Source: JBNFVY01 sp049943335
GTDB lineage: Bacteria > Pseudomonadota > Alphaproteobacteria > Rhodobacterales > Rhodobacteraceae
Assembly (NCBI RefSeq): GCF_049943335.1
Contig: NZ_JBNFVY010000001.1
Location: forward strand, 434,001-498,000
Length of the DNA stretch: 64,000 bases
Reading direction: 5' to 3'
Below are positions 34,274 through 43,961 of the stretch, one piece after another. Under the pieces are notes generated by a model. It did not search any database. It was given only the letters and a program-made list of their open reading frames with translations, and was not told where the DNA came from. Position 1 is the first letter of the stretch. Each line of letters begins with the position of its first letter. Made by a program: the position numbers and the translations under genes.

Positions 34274-35322
34274 TTGCGATCGGCGCGGGTGCCTATGCCC
34301 AGGACACGATCCGGTTCGCCACCTACCATACCGAATTGTCGCGCAAGGGGCCGGGCCTTCTGTTGCGCGATATCGAAAAAGGTGATCCGCAGGTTGATGC
34401 CATTGTCGCTGTGATTGTCAGCGCTGCGCCCGACGTTCTTTTGATTCAAGGGTTTGACCACGATCTTGAAGGTCACGCACTGGCGGCTTTCGCAGACCAA
34501 CTTGCCGACGCCGGATTAGACCTGCTTTACCGCTACGCGGGCCGCCCCAACACGGGGGTTCAGGTGGGGGCCGATATGGATGGCGACGGTCGTCTGGGTG
34601 AGCCCGAAGACGCGCTGAGTTATGGTGCATTTCGTGGGCAGGGGGGCGCCGCACTTTTGTCGGCATTTCCGCTTGGTGTTCCCAAAGATATGACCGCATT
34701 GCTTTGGGCGGAACTGCCCTTTGCGCGGTTACCGCAGGTAGACGGTGCCCCGTATTACAGTCCGGAAATTCTGGCCCAGTTGCCACTGTCATCGGTCGTG
34801 CACTGGGATGTTCCGGTTCAGGCCCCAGGCGGCTGGATCAACGTTCTTGCATGGCATGGGCAAACACCTGTTTTCGATGGCCCCGAAGATCGCAATGGCT
34901 TGCGCGGCGCGGATGAGACGCTGTTCTGGCAGCGATACCTTGACGGCGAAATCGAAGAACGCACCGAAGGTCCGTTTGTCCTCATGGGTACGAGCAATAT
35001 CGATCCGGTTGATGGCGATGGCCGTCACGAGGCCATGCGCAGCCTTCTGAATGACCCGCGCCTGACAGATCCCGCACCGGCAAGTGCCGGAGCGAAAGAA
35101 GCCGCCGATCCTGACCACTCCGGCGACCCGGCCCTTGATACGGTGAGCTACGCAAACCCTGGCCCTGGTAATTTGCGGATAGATTATGTCTTGCCGTCCA
35201 GTGCGTTGGACGTGGTGGATGCGGGGGTCGTGTGGCCGACCAGTGATGATCCGTTTGCGGAAACCGTGACAGAGGCCAGTCGCCATCGATTGGTTTGGGT
35301 CGACGTTCGCTTTCCCCCCTAG
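34144..35322 (+). CDS. Exported endonuclease/exonuclease/phosphatase-family protein
   Basis: Up to 392 residues. The core resembles EEP phosphodiesterases: IRFATYHTELSRKGPG, APDVLLIQGFDHD, GGAALLSAFP, INVLAWHGQTPVFDGPEDRNG, FVLMGTSNIDPVDGDGRHEA and the closing LRIDYVLPSS. A hydrophobic export signal (KAVLSASLIAIGAGAYAQ) precedes the core. The only standard start codons in frame (ATG 34144, TTG 34129) lie more than 30 residues before this signal, inside the preceding gene, which is odd. A non-standard start near 34259 (CTG) or a sequence error is possible. Predicted to act in the periplasm or outside; the substrate is unknown. Confidence 0.75.
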   Translation: MGLPSRFALHARHCLGQGRRHDRTQASPILFGLGRKAVLSASLIAIGAGAYAQDTIRFATYHTELSRKGPGLLLRDIEKGDPQVDAIVAVIVSAAPDVLLIQGFDHDLEGHALAAFADQLADAGLDLLYRYAGRPNTGVQVGADMDGDGRLGEPEDALSYGAFRGQGGAALLSAFPLGVPKDMTALLWAELPFARLPQVDGAPYYSPEILAQLPLSSVVHWDVPVQAPGGWINVLAWHGQTPVFDGPEDRNGLRGADETLFWQRYLDGEIEERTEGPFVLMGTSNIDPVDGDGRHEAMRSLLNDPRLTDPAPASAGAKEAADPDHSGDPALDTVSYANPGPGNLRIDYVLPSSALDVVDAGVVWPTSDDPFAETVTEASRHRLVWVDVRFPP

Positions 35323-35524
35323 GCGACCAGCGGTGCGATCCCAGGGCGCGCTTGCCGAAGGGCCGCGCGCCGACCCTGACCTGAATGCCCATCGACGCCG
35401 CATTTCTAATGTGTGAGGCGCCCCAGACAGGGCGTAGCGGCACGCGCGTGCGCCTGTCGCGGCTTGAATTCCGTGTGCGCGCAGGCTAGGGCACGGCAAC
35501 CGAATTAACATCAGGAATTGCCCC

Positions 35525-36631
35525 ATGAGCAACCCGTCCCTTCTTATCCTTGCCGGCGACGGCATCGGCCCCGAAGTCATGGCCGAGGTCAAGAAAATCA
35601 TCGGCTGGTACGGCGACAAACGCGATATGCCGTTCGATGTATCCGAAGGTTTGGTCGGCGGATGCTCGTATGATGAACACGGCACGCCTTTGAGCGATGC
35701 GACCATGGCGCAGGCACAAAACGTCGACGCCGTTCTGCTGGGCGCAGTGGGCGGACCGCAGTACGACGATCTGGATTTCAGTGTAAAACCTGAACGGGGC
35801 CTGCTGCGCCTGCGCAAGGAAATGGATCTTTTTGCCAACCTGCGCCCGGCCCAGTGTTTCGATGCGCTGGCCGACTTCAGTTCACTGAAAAAAGACGTGG
35901 TGGCCGGGCTGGACATCATGATCGTGCGCGAACTGACAAGCGGCATCTACTTTGGCGAGCCGCGCGGCATCTTCGAAGAGGGCAACGAGCGGGTCGGGAT
36001 CAACACGCAGCGTTACACGGAAAGCGAAATCGCGCGTGTCGCCCGCAGTGCTTTTGAACTTGCCCGCCGCCGCAACAACAAGGTCTGCTCGATGGAGAAG
36101 GCCAACGTGATGGAAAGCGGCATCTTGTGGCGCGAGGTCGTGACCGAAGTGCACCAGGCCGAATACGCCGATGTCGAGCTGTCCCACATGTACGCTGACG
36201 CCGGCGCGATGCAGCTTTGCCGGTGGCCCAAGCAATTCGATGTGATCGTGACCGACAATCTGTTTGGCGATCTCTTGTCCGATGCTGCCGCGATGCTGAC
36301 CGGGTCGCTTGGCATGTTGCCGTCAGCGTCGCTGGGGGCGCCGATGCCCAACGGTCGCCCCAAAGCGCTGTACGAGCCGGTGCATGGCTCGGCCCCTGAC
36401 ATCGCCGGCCAGGGCAAGGCGAACCCCATTGCCTGTGTCCTGTCGTTCGCCATGGCGCTGCGCTACAGCTTCGACGCGGGGGCCGAGGCAGACCGGCTGG
36501 AACAGGCGGTCGAAACCGTGTTGGCCGATGGCGCGCGCACTGCGGACTTGTTGGGCGAAGAAGGCAAGACACCTGTTTCCACCAGCGAGATGGGCGATCT
36601 GATCGTCGCAGCGCTAGACGCCAGTCTTTGA
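35525..36631 (+). CDS. leuB: 3-isopropylmalate dehydrogenase LeuB
   Basis: NAD-dependent oxidative decarboxylase, the third leucine-pathway enzyme. 368 residues with the opening [17 protein letters not shown], the substrate-arginine block [16 protein letters not shown], and [13 protein letters not shown]. The metal aspartates are in [24 protein letters not shown], and the cofactor site is in [20 protein letters not shown]. It is separated from leuCD by two unrelated genes and has its own 200-base leader and terminator, so it is probably transcribed separately. Confidence 0.97.
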   Translation: MSNPSLLILAGDGIGPEVMAEVKKIIGWYGDKRDMPFDVSEGLVGGCSYDEHGTPLSDATMAQAQNVDAVLLGAVGGPQYDDLDFSVKPERGLLRLRKEMDLFANLRPAQCFDALADFSSLKKDVVAGLDIMIVRELTSGIYFGEPRGIFEEGNERVGINTQRYTESEIARVARSAFELARRRNNKVCSMEKANVMESGILWREVVTEVHQAEYADVELSHMYADAGAMQLCRWPKQFDVIVTDNLFGDLLSDAAAMLTGSLGMLPSASLGAPMPNGRPKALYEPVHGSAPDIAGQGKANPIACVLSFAMALRYSFDAGAEADRLEQAVETVLADGARTADLLGEEGKTPVSTSEMGDLIVAALDASL

Positions 36632-36656
36632 CAGCATTGAAGAAGATCGCGAAAGG

Positions 36657-36682
36657 AAAGGGCGCCCGGCGGCGCCCTTTTT
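36657..36682 (+). terminator. Rho-independent terminator after leuB
   Basis: Stem GGGCGCC (36660-36666) with GGCGCCC (36671-36677) and loop CGGC, extended by AAA/TTT pairing and followed by a T-run to 36682. It lies about 25 bases past the leuB stop. Confidence 0.9.
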
Positions 36683-36942
36683 CATTCAAGTGCATAGAAC
36701 TTTCCGAGACGTTGGCGGGGCCTTTCAGCACGCGACGCGGGCGTTGAACAGACGCCCAATGAAGAAAAGAACCGGTGAAATTTCAGCCACGATCCTGGCG
36801 CCTGTTCTTGCGCGCTTGATGCCAAGGCGCACGTGCGCTGGATACCGGTTAGAAATAGCAGTAGCATGACGTTGCTGACGCCAGTTACAGCGGCAAATCC
36901 GCGGTCCCATGTCGCGACCACAAGAGCACATTCAACCGTCCC
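36683..36942. other. Spacer between leuB and the phosphatase gene
   Basis: 260 bases (311 from the leuB stop). Short open frames exist on both strands, including one on the minus strand with a hydrophobic stretch, but none has a ribosome site or recognisable sequence. It should contain the promoter of the downstream phosphatase. Confidence 0.5.
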
Positions 36943-37728
36943 ATGATCAAATTCCTCCAATCCCTCGCACGACGGCTTGGCCCGACGTACGCAACGCAAC
37001 CGGTGCCCGATCAACCATTTTACGCGATCGGGGATATCCACGGGCGCGATGATTTGCTGCGTGGATTAATCGACCAAATCCACTTGGATGCAACGCAGCG
37101 CGGGCATGCCCCTACCATCGTGTTTCTTGGCGACATGGTCGATCGTGGTCCGGCAGCGTCGCAGGTTCTGGCGACGGTGCGGGACCACATTGAAACCTAC
37201 CCCGGGTCCAGCGCACTGGCGGGAAACCACGAAGAGATGCTTCTGGAGTTTCTTGATGATCCTGCGGACACGGGCCTGCGTTGGCTAAAGCACGGCGGGC
37301 TAGAGACACTGAACAGCTTTGGGATCGATCCTCTGCGCGGGGATCTGGATGTTGATGCACTTTTGGCTGTGTCGGATGCTTTAATGCAAGCTTTGGGCAA
37401 TGATCGCCCAGGTAGCACGGTGCATTGGCTGCGCAATCTTCCCACGCAATGGGTCAGCGGAAACGTGCATTGCGTGCACGCAGGAATGGACCCTGATCGC
37501 GCGCCCGACTCGCAACCCAGGTCGGTATTGCTGTGGGGGTGCCCGACGTTTCTGCGCCAAACCCGGACAGACGGCATGTGGGTGGTGCACGGGCATACCG
37601 TCGTACCGGACTCAGTGGCGGCGTCAGGTCGAATTTCGATTGATACAGGGGCTTATCGCAGTGGGGTTTTGACCGCCGCGGCGATAGATCCAACGGGCGA
37701 CGTCCGGTTCATGCAAGAGACCGTTTAA
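36943..37728 (+). CDS. PPP-family serine/threonine protein phosphatase-like metallophosphoesterase
   Basis: 261 residues with the complete PPP metal-site signature: YAIGDIHGRDDLL near residue 28, VFLGDMVDRGP near 61, LAGNHEEM near 90, then single histidines in CVHAGMDPD and VVHGHTV. A closing block IDTGAYRSGVL is typical of the bacterial subgroup related to PrpA/PrpB and ApaH. It may remove phosphate from proteins or small molecules such as diadenosine polyphosphates. The stop overlaps by four bases the stop of the convergent histidine kinase gene. No partner kinase of Ser/Thr type is seen nearby. Confidence 0.87.
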   Translation: MIKFLQSLARRLGPTYATQPVPDQPFYAIGDIHGRDDLLRGLIDQIHLDATQRGHAPTIVFLGDMVDRGPAASQVLATVRDHIETYPGSSALAGNHEEMLLEFLDDPADTGLRWLKHGGLETLNSFGIDPLRGDLDVDALLAVSDALMQALGNDRPGSTVHWLRNLPTQWVSGNVHCVHAGMDPDRAPDSQPRSVLLWGCPTFLRQTRTDGMWVVHGHTVVPDSVAASGRISIDTGAYRSGVLTAAAIDPTGDVRFMQETV

Positions 37729-39935
37729 CGCTGCGAGCCGAGCGCGACCTCGGTCAGGAATGACGCCAGGCCAACCGGGTCAATCGGTTTGTGCATGATT
37801 TGGATCCCACGGGCGCGGCACGCTTCGATCGTCGCCAAGGACCTGTCGGCGGTGATGATCCTTGCAGGCACCGCGCTGCATAAAGGGTCCAGCATATCGC
37901 GCACGTCCAGCCCGGTTTCCCCGTCGCTCAACTGGTAGTCGATAAGCAGGGCATCGGGGCAGATCGCAAGCTCATTCAAAAGGTCTTGGGCTTCCTTGCC
38001 GCTACTGGCTTCGATAACGGCGACGCCCCAACGTTCCATTGTCAGGGTCAAGGCCCGGCGCAGTTCGTCATCATTTTCAACCAAAAGAACCAGCGTGCCC
38101 GCCAAACCGGTACTGACCGGGGTCGCATGTGGTTTGGGCACTGATCCAGGGCTGCGGCCGCGGGCAAGTGGAACGGAAACCGAAAATACCGACCCGCGTT
38201 CAGGTGTTGATGCAACAGAGAGCGGATGGCGCAGAAGGCCGCAGGCCCGCTCTACAATCGCCAGTCCCAGCCCCATCCCTTCGGATGCTGAAGCACGCGC
38301 ATTCAGACGATGGAATTCTTTGAAAATGTCTTCGAGGTCGGAATTTGGAATGCCCGGCCCGGTATCCCAGATTTCGAACCGAACCTGCCTGCCGCGTCGC
38401 CGCGCACCAACAACGACCCGGCCCGACTGCGTGTAACGAACGGCATTGCCGATCAGATTCTGAAGAATCCTGCGGATATAGCTGGCGTCGGTTTCGATCA
38501 CCGCGTCACAGATATACATCCGCAAATCCAGACCCTTCTGGGACGCGAGCGGCGTGAATTCGGACGACAGCTGCTCAAGCAGCGGGCGCACCTGAACCGG
38601 CTCAATCTCTACAGCGGCCGCGCCTGATTCCAGCTTTGAGATATCCAGAAGCGCGTCGATGATGTGATCGACAGAATTCAGCGCACCCAGGGCCTTTTGC
38701 AACGTTGTCTTGCGGTTCGGGTCCTGCGTGTCCTCGGCGGCAGAGGCAACGAACAATTTTGCCGCGGACAGGGGCTGCAGCAGGTCATGCGACGCTGCGG
38801 CTACAAAGCGTGACTTCGATGCGTTGGCCCGCTCTGCATCCGCCAAAGCGTCTTCCAGTTCCAGCGTGCGTTCCTGAACGCGCCGTTCCAAGCCTTCCTT
38901 AGCCTCAAGCAGCGTGCGCGCGTTTTCCCGTTCGGCCGTAATATCCGAAAATGCGGCGACAAAGCCGCGGTCGGGCATTTCCTGCACCGTGACATGCAGA
39001 ACGACAGATTTGCCCCGGGTCATTTCGAAGGCCATCGGCGGGCGGTTTTGAGAGTTCACCCAAGAGACGACCTGATCGATCGTCATGGTGTCGCTGTCGA
39101 TATCCTGGGCCTTGTTCAAGAGGGTGGAAAAGTCTGTACCCAGGCGCAGATTGCTAACCGGTATGGACAGAAGATCGCTGACGATGCGGTTCCAGCTGAC
39201 CAGATGCCCATTCCCGTCGAACACCGTGACACCATGATCCAGGTGCTCCAGCGTGTTGCCGATCAGCCGGGCCTGGTTGTCCAGAATGCGCGACCGTTCG
39301 CGCCGTTCCAGGCGCATGATATCAGTGATGTCGGTCTGCATGATGACGGTCTGGCCGTCGGGGGTCCGATGCTCGCTGACCTGGACCCACCGATCCCCGG
39401 TGATGGACACGTTGAACACAACGTGCTTGTCCTGATGACGGCGGTGCCGGGTCGCGCGCCAGGATTCTGGCGTTTCGCCTTGTGGCATATCCAGGCTGGG
39501 CGACAGGCTGACCTGTTCAATGTAGTCTGAAAAAGTCAGCCCCGGCGCGAGAGCGGCGCGAATATCGGGCATGAACATTCCGAACCGGCTGTTGAACAAC
39601 AACAGCTGGTCGTCCGCGTCGAACAGCGCGAATCCCTCTTGGATCGTTTCGATCGCGCCAGCCAGCGTGGCGCGGGCGTCTTCGGCGGCGCGGTTGGCTT
39701 CGGCCAGCTGGTTGTTGGATGCATTGAGAAGATCGAGCGCGCGTTCCAGTTCGCGCGTTCGTGTCCGAACCTGGTCTTCCAGCATGACCGCGCGCTGAAA
39801 ATGTGCGTAGGATGCGCCCTCGTCGTCGGTGACCTGTTCGACCCGCTTGACCAGAACATCCGCTATGGTCAGCAGTTTTTCGTTCTGACGGGCCAGTGAA
39901 TCCTCTGGATTGATGAACGAACTGGCGCGGTTCAT
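37725..39935 (-). CDS. Hybrid sensor histidine kinase with two PAS domains and receiver
   Basis: 736 residues with no membrane segment, so cytoplasmic. A coiled-coil occupies about 40-95, PAS domains about 95-205 and 225-335, and a second coiled-coil about 335-372. The HisKA box has His383 in AAASHDLLQPLSAAK. The ATPase domain has NLIGNAVRYTQSGR, DTGPGIPNSD and EGMGLGLAIVERACG. A C-terminal receiver starts near 615 with phospho-acceptor Asp666 (LLIDYQLSDG) and Lys in HKPID. The layout resembles the FlhS/NahK-type kinases. It overlaps the FIST gene by four bases and follows the regulator gene, so the three form one signalling unit beside xoxF. Confidence 0.92.
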   Translation of the reverse strand: MNRASSFINPEDSLARQNEKLLTIADVLVKRVEQVTDDEGASYAHFQRAVMLEDQVRTRTRELERALDLLNASNNQLAEANRAAEDARATLAGAIETIQEGFALFDADDQLLLFNSRFGMFMPDIRAALAPGLTFSDYIEQVSLSPSLDMPQGETPESWRATRHRRHQDKHVVFNVSITGDRWVQVSEHRTPDGQTVIMQTDITDIMRLERRERSRILDNQARLIGNTLEHLDHGVTVFDGNGHLVSWNRIVSDLLSIPVSNLRLGTDFSTLLNKAQDIDSDTMTIDQVVSWVNSQNRPPMAFEMTRGKSVVLHVTVQEMPDRGFVAAFSDITAERENARTLLEAKEGLERRVQERTLELEDALADAERANASKSRFVAAASHDLLQPLSAAKLFVASAAEDTQDPNRKTTLQKALGALNSVDHIIDALLDISKLESGAAAVEIEPVQVRPLLEQLSSEFTPLASQKGLDLRMYICDAVIETDASYIRRILQNLIGNAVRYTQSGRVVVGARRRGRQVRFEIWDTGPGIPNSDLEDIFKEFHRLNARASASEGMGLGLAIVERACGLLRHPLSVASTPERGSVFSVSVPLARGRSPGSVPKPHATPVSTGLAGTLVLLVENDDELRRALTLTMERWGVAVIEASSGKEAQDLLNELAICPDALLIDYQLSDGETGLDVRDMLDPLCSAVPARIITADRSLATIEACRARGIQIMHKPIDPVGLASFLTEVALGSQR

Positions 39936-41104
39936 GGATCGCTGCCCGGGGGATAGATTGCAACGCCCGTCACCGTCTGGTTCACATGCATCCCCGCGAT
40001 TTGTTCGCCATAGGTCGAAAACCCGACCACGTCGTGTTTTTCAAGGATCTCTGAGATTGCTCGGCTGAGTTGCTTTTCCTGTGCTTCCATGCGGCGCAGG
40101 ATGCAATCGCAAGCAATGATTGCAGCGGGTTTGACGGACCGGCCAAGATCGCTCAGCGAGGAATCCAGGTGTTTTACCATATCGGTTGGGTCGGCCAGCG
40201 TCAGAACCAGACCTTCTTCGATGGCGGCAAAGAAAAGCAGGTCCCCGGTTTCCGTAACCCTTTGAATTGACCGAACATGATGGGTACCGCCAAATCGAAC
40301 GACGACCGGACGCGCCGCAAAGGTATACGTATCCATCCCTTCGGGATCTTTGCCAAGCATTCTGGCGTATTCGCGGGCGGATGGTTCGGCATTGATCTGG
40401 TGGACGATACGCTTTTCCGGATCCGCCGAAGTTACGACCATGCGTCGGTCTGACGGTTCGAAATGGTCAAAGGAAAACACCTTTATCGGGCAGCAAGTGC
40501 GCACATAGGTCAGGACGGCCGCGCGTCGGTAGATGCGGCCATCATACGCGATCAGGGGGTCGCCGAAATGATCGCCATCCCCGGCCGATCCACCGAACAA
40601 AGGAACAGGCCCAAGGGCGTTTGCACAGGCAGCGACCACGGTATCTTCCTTGCGGGACATGCCGTCGACCAGCAAAAACGCGAATTCGCTGTCCCAATCG
40701 GGATGCGCCGCAGTGAGTTTCGAGCGCGTCGTGACCCCTTCGGACATCAGGTTCTGCTGGTCCAGTTCGCCAACATGCGGGATCAAGATGGAAGACGCGG
40801 CGAAGTGCTTTGATGGCAGCCCAACAGCAATGATTGAATTTTCGTCGTAGCCGCCGTTTCCAAGTTCGCCGCCGGTTGTGCAGCCGATAACGGTCACGCC
40901 GGCGAAATGAACAGCCGCATCTGTGACGACCTTTTCGAAATCCGCTTCGGGCGAGACGAACAGGATCAAAAGGGAAAAGCGCTCTTCGCCCAACATGCTG
41001 CGCAATTTGGCAACGGCATCGGGCGCGTCGCAATCGACTTGCGCGCGCGGGACAAGCGATGCGTCAAACGCGCCTGCAGGGATAGGTGCCCCCCCGGCGA
41101 ACAT
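39932..41104 (-). CDS. FIST-domain sensory protein
   Basis: 390 residues with the FIST domain (about 40-235: SLLILFVSPEADFEK, VIGCTTGGELGNGGYDENS, FGGSAGDGDHFG) and the FIST_C domain (about 240-385, ending MHVNQTVTGVAIYP). FIST domains are predicted to bind small ligands such as amino acids and commonly accompany signalling proteins. No signal peptide or membrane segment, so it should act in the cytoplasm. Its stop overlaps the histidine kinase start (ATGA), implying equal synthesis and probably direct contact with the PAS kinase, to which it may present a ligand signal. Confidence 0.9.
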   Translation of the reverse strand: MFAGGAPIPAGAFDASLVPRAQVDCDAPDAVAKLRSMLGEERFSLLILFVSPEADFEKVVTDAAVHFAGVTVIGCTTGGELGNGGYDENSIIAVGLPSKHFAASSILIPHVGELDQQNLMSEGVTTRSKLTAAHPDWDSEFAFLLVDGMSRKEDTVVAACANALGPVPLFGGSAGDGDHFGDPLIAYDGRIYRRAAVLTYVRTCCPIKVFSFDHFEPSDRRMVVTSADPEKRIVHQINAEPSAREYARMLGKDPEGMDTYTFAARPVVVRFGGTHHVRSIQRVTETGDLLFFAAIEEGLVLTLADPTDMVKHLDSSLSDLGRSVKPAAIIACDCILRRMEAQEKQLSRAISEILEKHDVVGFSTYGEQIAGMHVNQTVTGVAIYPPGSDP

Positions 41105-41166
41105 GATGATCCTCCCAAATCAATGGTTCGCGCTTTGCTACCAAACCACCTTGCAAGCTTTGCAAC

Positions 41167-41862
41167 CTACCCGGGGTTTTGCAACAGATTCTCGAAATTG
41201 GCTTCGTTGGCGATCAATACGGCCTGTGTTCTGCTCTGGACGCCCAGTTTTCGCATGATCGCCGTGACATGGGCTTTTACCGTTGCTTCGGCAATCGACA
41301 GTTCAAAGGCGATTTGCTTGTTCAGCTTGCCTTGGCAGATCAATGCCAGAATTCTCATCTGCTGGCGCGTCAATTGTCCCATACGCTCTAACGCGTCCTG
41401 ATGGCGATCGGTCGTATCGGGGTCCGTATTGTCTATTGTCACCCCTTCGGGAAGAAACCTGTCACCACGCGCAATCGCTTCGAAAGCGGCCTGGAACACC
41501 TCGCGGGCGCTATGCTTGGGCACAAAGCCCGAAGCGCCGGCGCGGATGGTTGAACGCACCATCCGTGTATCGGCCATCGACGACACGACGACCACGGGAA
41601 TATCTTCGGCAAAGCGTTTGAGGCGGATCAGCCCGTCGAGCCCCGTCACGTCGGGCAGGTCCAGATCCAGCAAGATCACATCCGGAGCGCTACCGTTTTC
41701 CAGAGCATCCAGGGCCGCGGCCAGGTTTTGTGCCGTACTGACCGTCTCTACGCCGACCACCATACGCAACGTCATGGACAAGGCATCGCAGAACAGCGGA
41801 TGATCGTCGATGATCAACGTGCTGCGAAGCTTGTTGTTGTCTTGGGGCACCTGCGCGGACAT
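41167..41862 (-). CDS. LuxR/NarL-type response regulator
   Basis: 231 residues. The receiver domain lies at about 14-130, with acidic pair DDHPLFCDAL, phospho-acceptor Asp in VILLDLDLPDVTG, Ser/Thr switch in VVVVSSMAD and Lys in FVPKHS. A LuxR helix-turn-helix lies at about 168-225 (LTRQQMRILALICQGKLNKQIA, AEATVKAHVTAIMRKLGV). The ATG at 41862 follows AAGGAG by 11 bases. It lies between xoxF and the FIST/kinase pair on the same strand. By analogy with the FlhSR system of Paracoccus denitrificans, it probably controls C1-oxidation genes here; this is inference from context. Confidence 0.9.
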   Translation of the reverse strand: MSAQVPQDNNKLRSTLIIDDHPLFCDALSMTLRMVVGVETVSTAQNLAAALDALENGSAPDVILLDLDLPDVTGLDGLIRLKRFAEDIPVVVVSSMADTRMVRSTIRAGASGFVPKHSAREVFQAAFEAIARGDRFLPEGVTIDNTDPDTTDRHQDALERMGQLTRQQMRILALICQGKLNKQIAFELSIAEATVKAHVTAIMRKLGVQSRTQAVLIANEANFENLLQNPG

Positions 41863-41979
41863 GACCTGAACCACTCCTTTTCCATGAATGCTAGCACGCA
41901 GGCGCGCAACAGGGGTAGCAACACAATAGTCGCAAGGAAGGTTAAGAAAAATGCTGGGCCAGCGGTGTTTCGCGCAATG

Positions 41980-42010
41980 AAAAAGGGGCGCCCTTTGCAG
42001 GCGCCCCAAA
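41980..42010 (-). terminator. Rho-independent terminator after xoxF
   Basis: On the minus strand GGGGCGCC (42007-42000) pairs with GGCGCCCC (41992-41985) across a seven-base loop and is followed by five T residues. It lies just after the xoxF stop and separates xoxF from the regulator gene. Confidence 0.88.
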
Positions 42011-42028
42011 GCGATTCATGGCGTCAGC

Positions 42029-43795
42029 TTAGTCTGCCGAGGCCAGCTGTTTGGGCAGTTTGAAGGTCCAGAGCATGCCGCCTTGGTTCAGGTAGTTCAC
42101 CTTCTTGGCAACCTCGCCGCCCCAGAGCGGAACAGCCCCGCCCCAGCCCGAAATGACTGACACATATTGTTCGCCCTCCATCTCCCAGGTGATCGGCTGG
42201 CCAACGATGCCCGAGCCGGTCTGGAACGACCACAGCTCTTCACCGGTTTCATCATCCAGCGCGATGAATTTGCCTTCGGGGGTGCCAAAGAACACCAGCC
42301 CGCCAGCAGTGGTCATCACGCCGCCCCAAAGCGGTGCTTCGTTCGTGTATTCCCACTTCCATTCGCCGGTCATCGGATCGACCGCCTTGAGCGACCCGAT
42401 GTGGTCTTCGTACATCGGTTTGATGGTAAAGCCCGAGCCCAGATAGGCTGCACCCTTTTTGAAGGTCACAGGTTCGTTCCAGATATCCATGCCCCATTCG
42501 TTCGAAGGCACATAGAACAAGCCGGTCTTCTGGCTGTAGGCCATTGGCATCCAGTTTTTGCCGCCAAGGAATGACGGGGTTGAAAACACCGTATCGCCTT
42601 TGCCGCCATCGGCGGCCTCGGACGGATCGCCTGGGCGGTTGTCTTCGTCAAAGATCGGGCGTCCGTTATCGTCAATTCCCTTGGCCCAAGAGATATCCTT
42701 GACGAAGGGCCAGGCATCGACGAATGAGCCGTCTTCGCGGTTCAGGACATAAAAGAAACCGTTGCGATCGGCCGTGGCGAATTTCTTGTTGCCGTCGGCA
42801 TCCACAAAGGCGACGACTTCGTTCACCCCATCATAGTCCCAGCCTTCGCGCGGGGTGGTCTGAAAGTGCCACTTGATCTCGCCGGTCTTGGGATCGATTC
42901 CGATGCGGGACGCCGCATACAGGTTGTCGCCCGCGTTGCCTTCGGTCGGCCTGCCGGCATTGCGCAGATAGCTGTTCCAAGGGGCCGGGTTGCCGGCGCC
43001 CATGACCAGCGTGTCCGTGTCGGCATCATAGCTGCCACCCAGCCACGTTGCGCCACCACCGGTTTTCCACATGTCGCCCGGCCAGGTCGCGTTCAGCGTG
43101 CCGGTCATGGTGCTTTCTTCGCCGTTCAATGTGCCCATGTGGCCTTCGATCACGGGACGGGTCCAGACAACATCGCCGGTTTCCGCATCGCGGGCCTGCA
43201 CTTCGCCAACGATGCCGAATTCGCCGCCCGAATTGCCGGTAATGATCAGCCCGTCTACAATTATCGGGGCAGCTGTGTAGGAATAGCCTGCCTTGTAGTC
43301 GGCGATTTTGTCGCGCCAGACAACGTCCCCCGTCTTCAAATCCAGTGCGACGATGCGCGCATCCAGAGTGCCGAAATAGATCTTGTCGCCATAGATTGCG
43401 GCGCCGCGGTTGACCACGTCACAGCAGGGCAAAATGCCTTCGGGCAGGCGCGCGTCATATTGCCAGATTTCTTCGCCGGTCATCACGTCGATCGCGTACA
43501 GGCGCGAATACGATCCGGTGATGTACATGATCCCGTCGTAAACCAGCGGCTGGGTTTCTTGCCCGCGCTGCTTTTCGCCGCCGAGACTGAAGGCCCAGGC
43601 CGGCAGCAGATTTTCGACATTGTCCTTGTTGAGCGTATCCAGCGGGCTGTAGCGCTGCAGGTGGCGCCCCATACCGTTGGTGACGACCTGACTGGTGTCG
43701 GTCTGGTCGTTCGCCAGATCCTCTTCGGTGACATTCGCCACCGCGCTCGTGGCCACCAGCGCACCGATCGCGGCAGATGCGATTAACCTGATCAT
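42029..43795 (-). CDS. xoxF: Lanthanide-dependent PQQ methanol dehydrogenase XoxF
   Basis: 588 residues. The signal peptide is at 1-20 (ending TSAVA), and the rest is an eight-bladed PQQ beta-propeller with repeated GxxxW docking motifs. The vicinal disulfide that stacks on PQQ is Cys124-Cys125 in ILPCCDVV. The catalytic-base region reads GWDYDGVNE: Asp320 is the base and Asp322, two residues on, is the extra lanthanide ligand that separates XoxF from calcium-type MxaF. The enzyme oxidises methanol (and often other alcohols or formaldehyde) in the periplasm, passing electrons to cytochrome c. GGAGG stands nine bases before the ATG. A cytochrome c gene lies upstream on the same strand. Confidence 0.96.
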   Translation of the reverse strand: MIRLIASAAIGALVATSAVANVTEEDLANDQTDTSQVVTNGMGRHLQRYSPLDTLNKDNVENLLPAWAFSLGGEKQRGQETQPLVYDGIMYITGSYSRLYAIDVMTGEEIWQYDARLPEGILPCCDVVNRGAAIYGDKIYFGTLDARIVALDLKTGDVVWRDKIADYKAGYSYTAAPIIVDGLIITGNSGGEFGIVGEVQARDAETGDVVWTRPVIEGHMGTLNGEESTMTGTLNATWPGDMWKTGGGATWLGGSYDADTDTLVMGAGNPAPWNSYLRNAGRPTEGNAGDNLYAASRIGIDPKTGEIKWHFQTTPREGWDYDGVNEVVAFVDADGNKKFATADRNGFFYVLNREDGSFVDAWPFVKDISWAKGIDDNGRPIFDEDNRPGDPSEAADGGKGDTVFSTPSFLGGKNWMPMAYSQKTGLFYVPSNEWGMDIWNEPVTFKKGAAYLGSGFTIKPMYEDHIGSLKAVDPMTGEWKWEYTNEAPLWGGVMTTAGGLVFFGTPEGKFIALDDETGEELWSFQTGSGIVGQPITWEMEGEQYVSVISGWGGAVPLWGGEVAKKVNYLNQGGMLWTFKLPKQLASAD

Positions 43796-43961
43796 TATGA
43801 TCTTCCTCCCTAAGGTTGGGGCCGCCAAACGCGGCAGGCCGCGCCAATCCTCACAGGCACGGTTGACCATAGGCTAAGCAAATCAAGCGATCGTGAGAAT
43901 TGAACGATAGTCGTATGAGTCGCCTCTGCCAGGTTGGCTGGCACCGCAACGGCCCCAGGAA

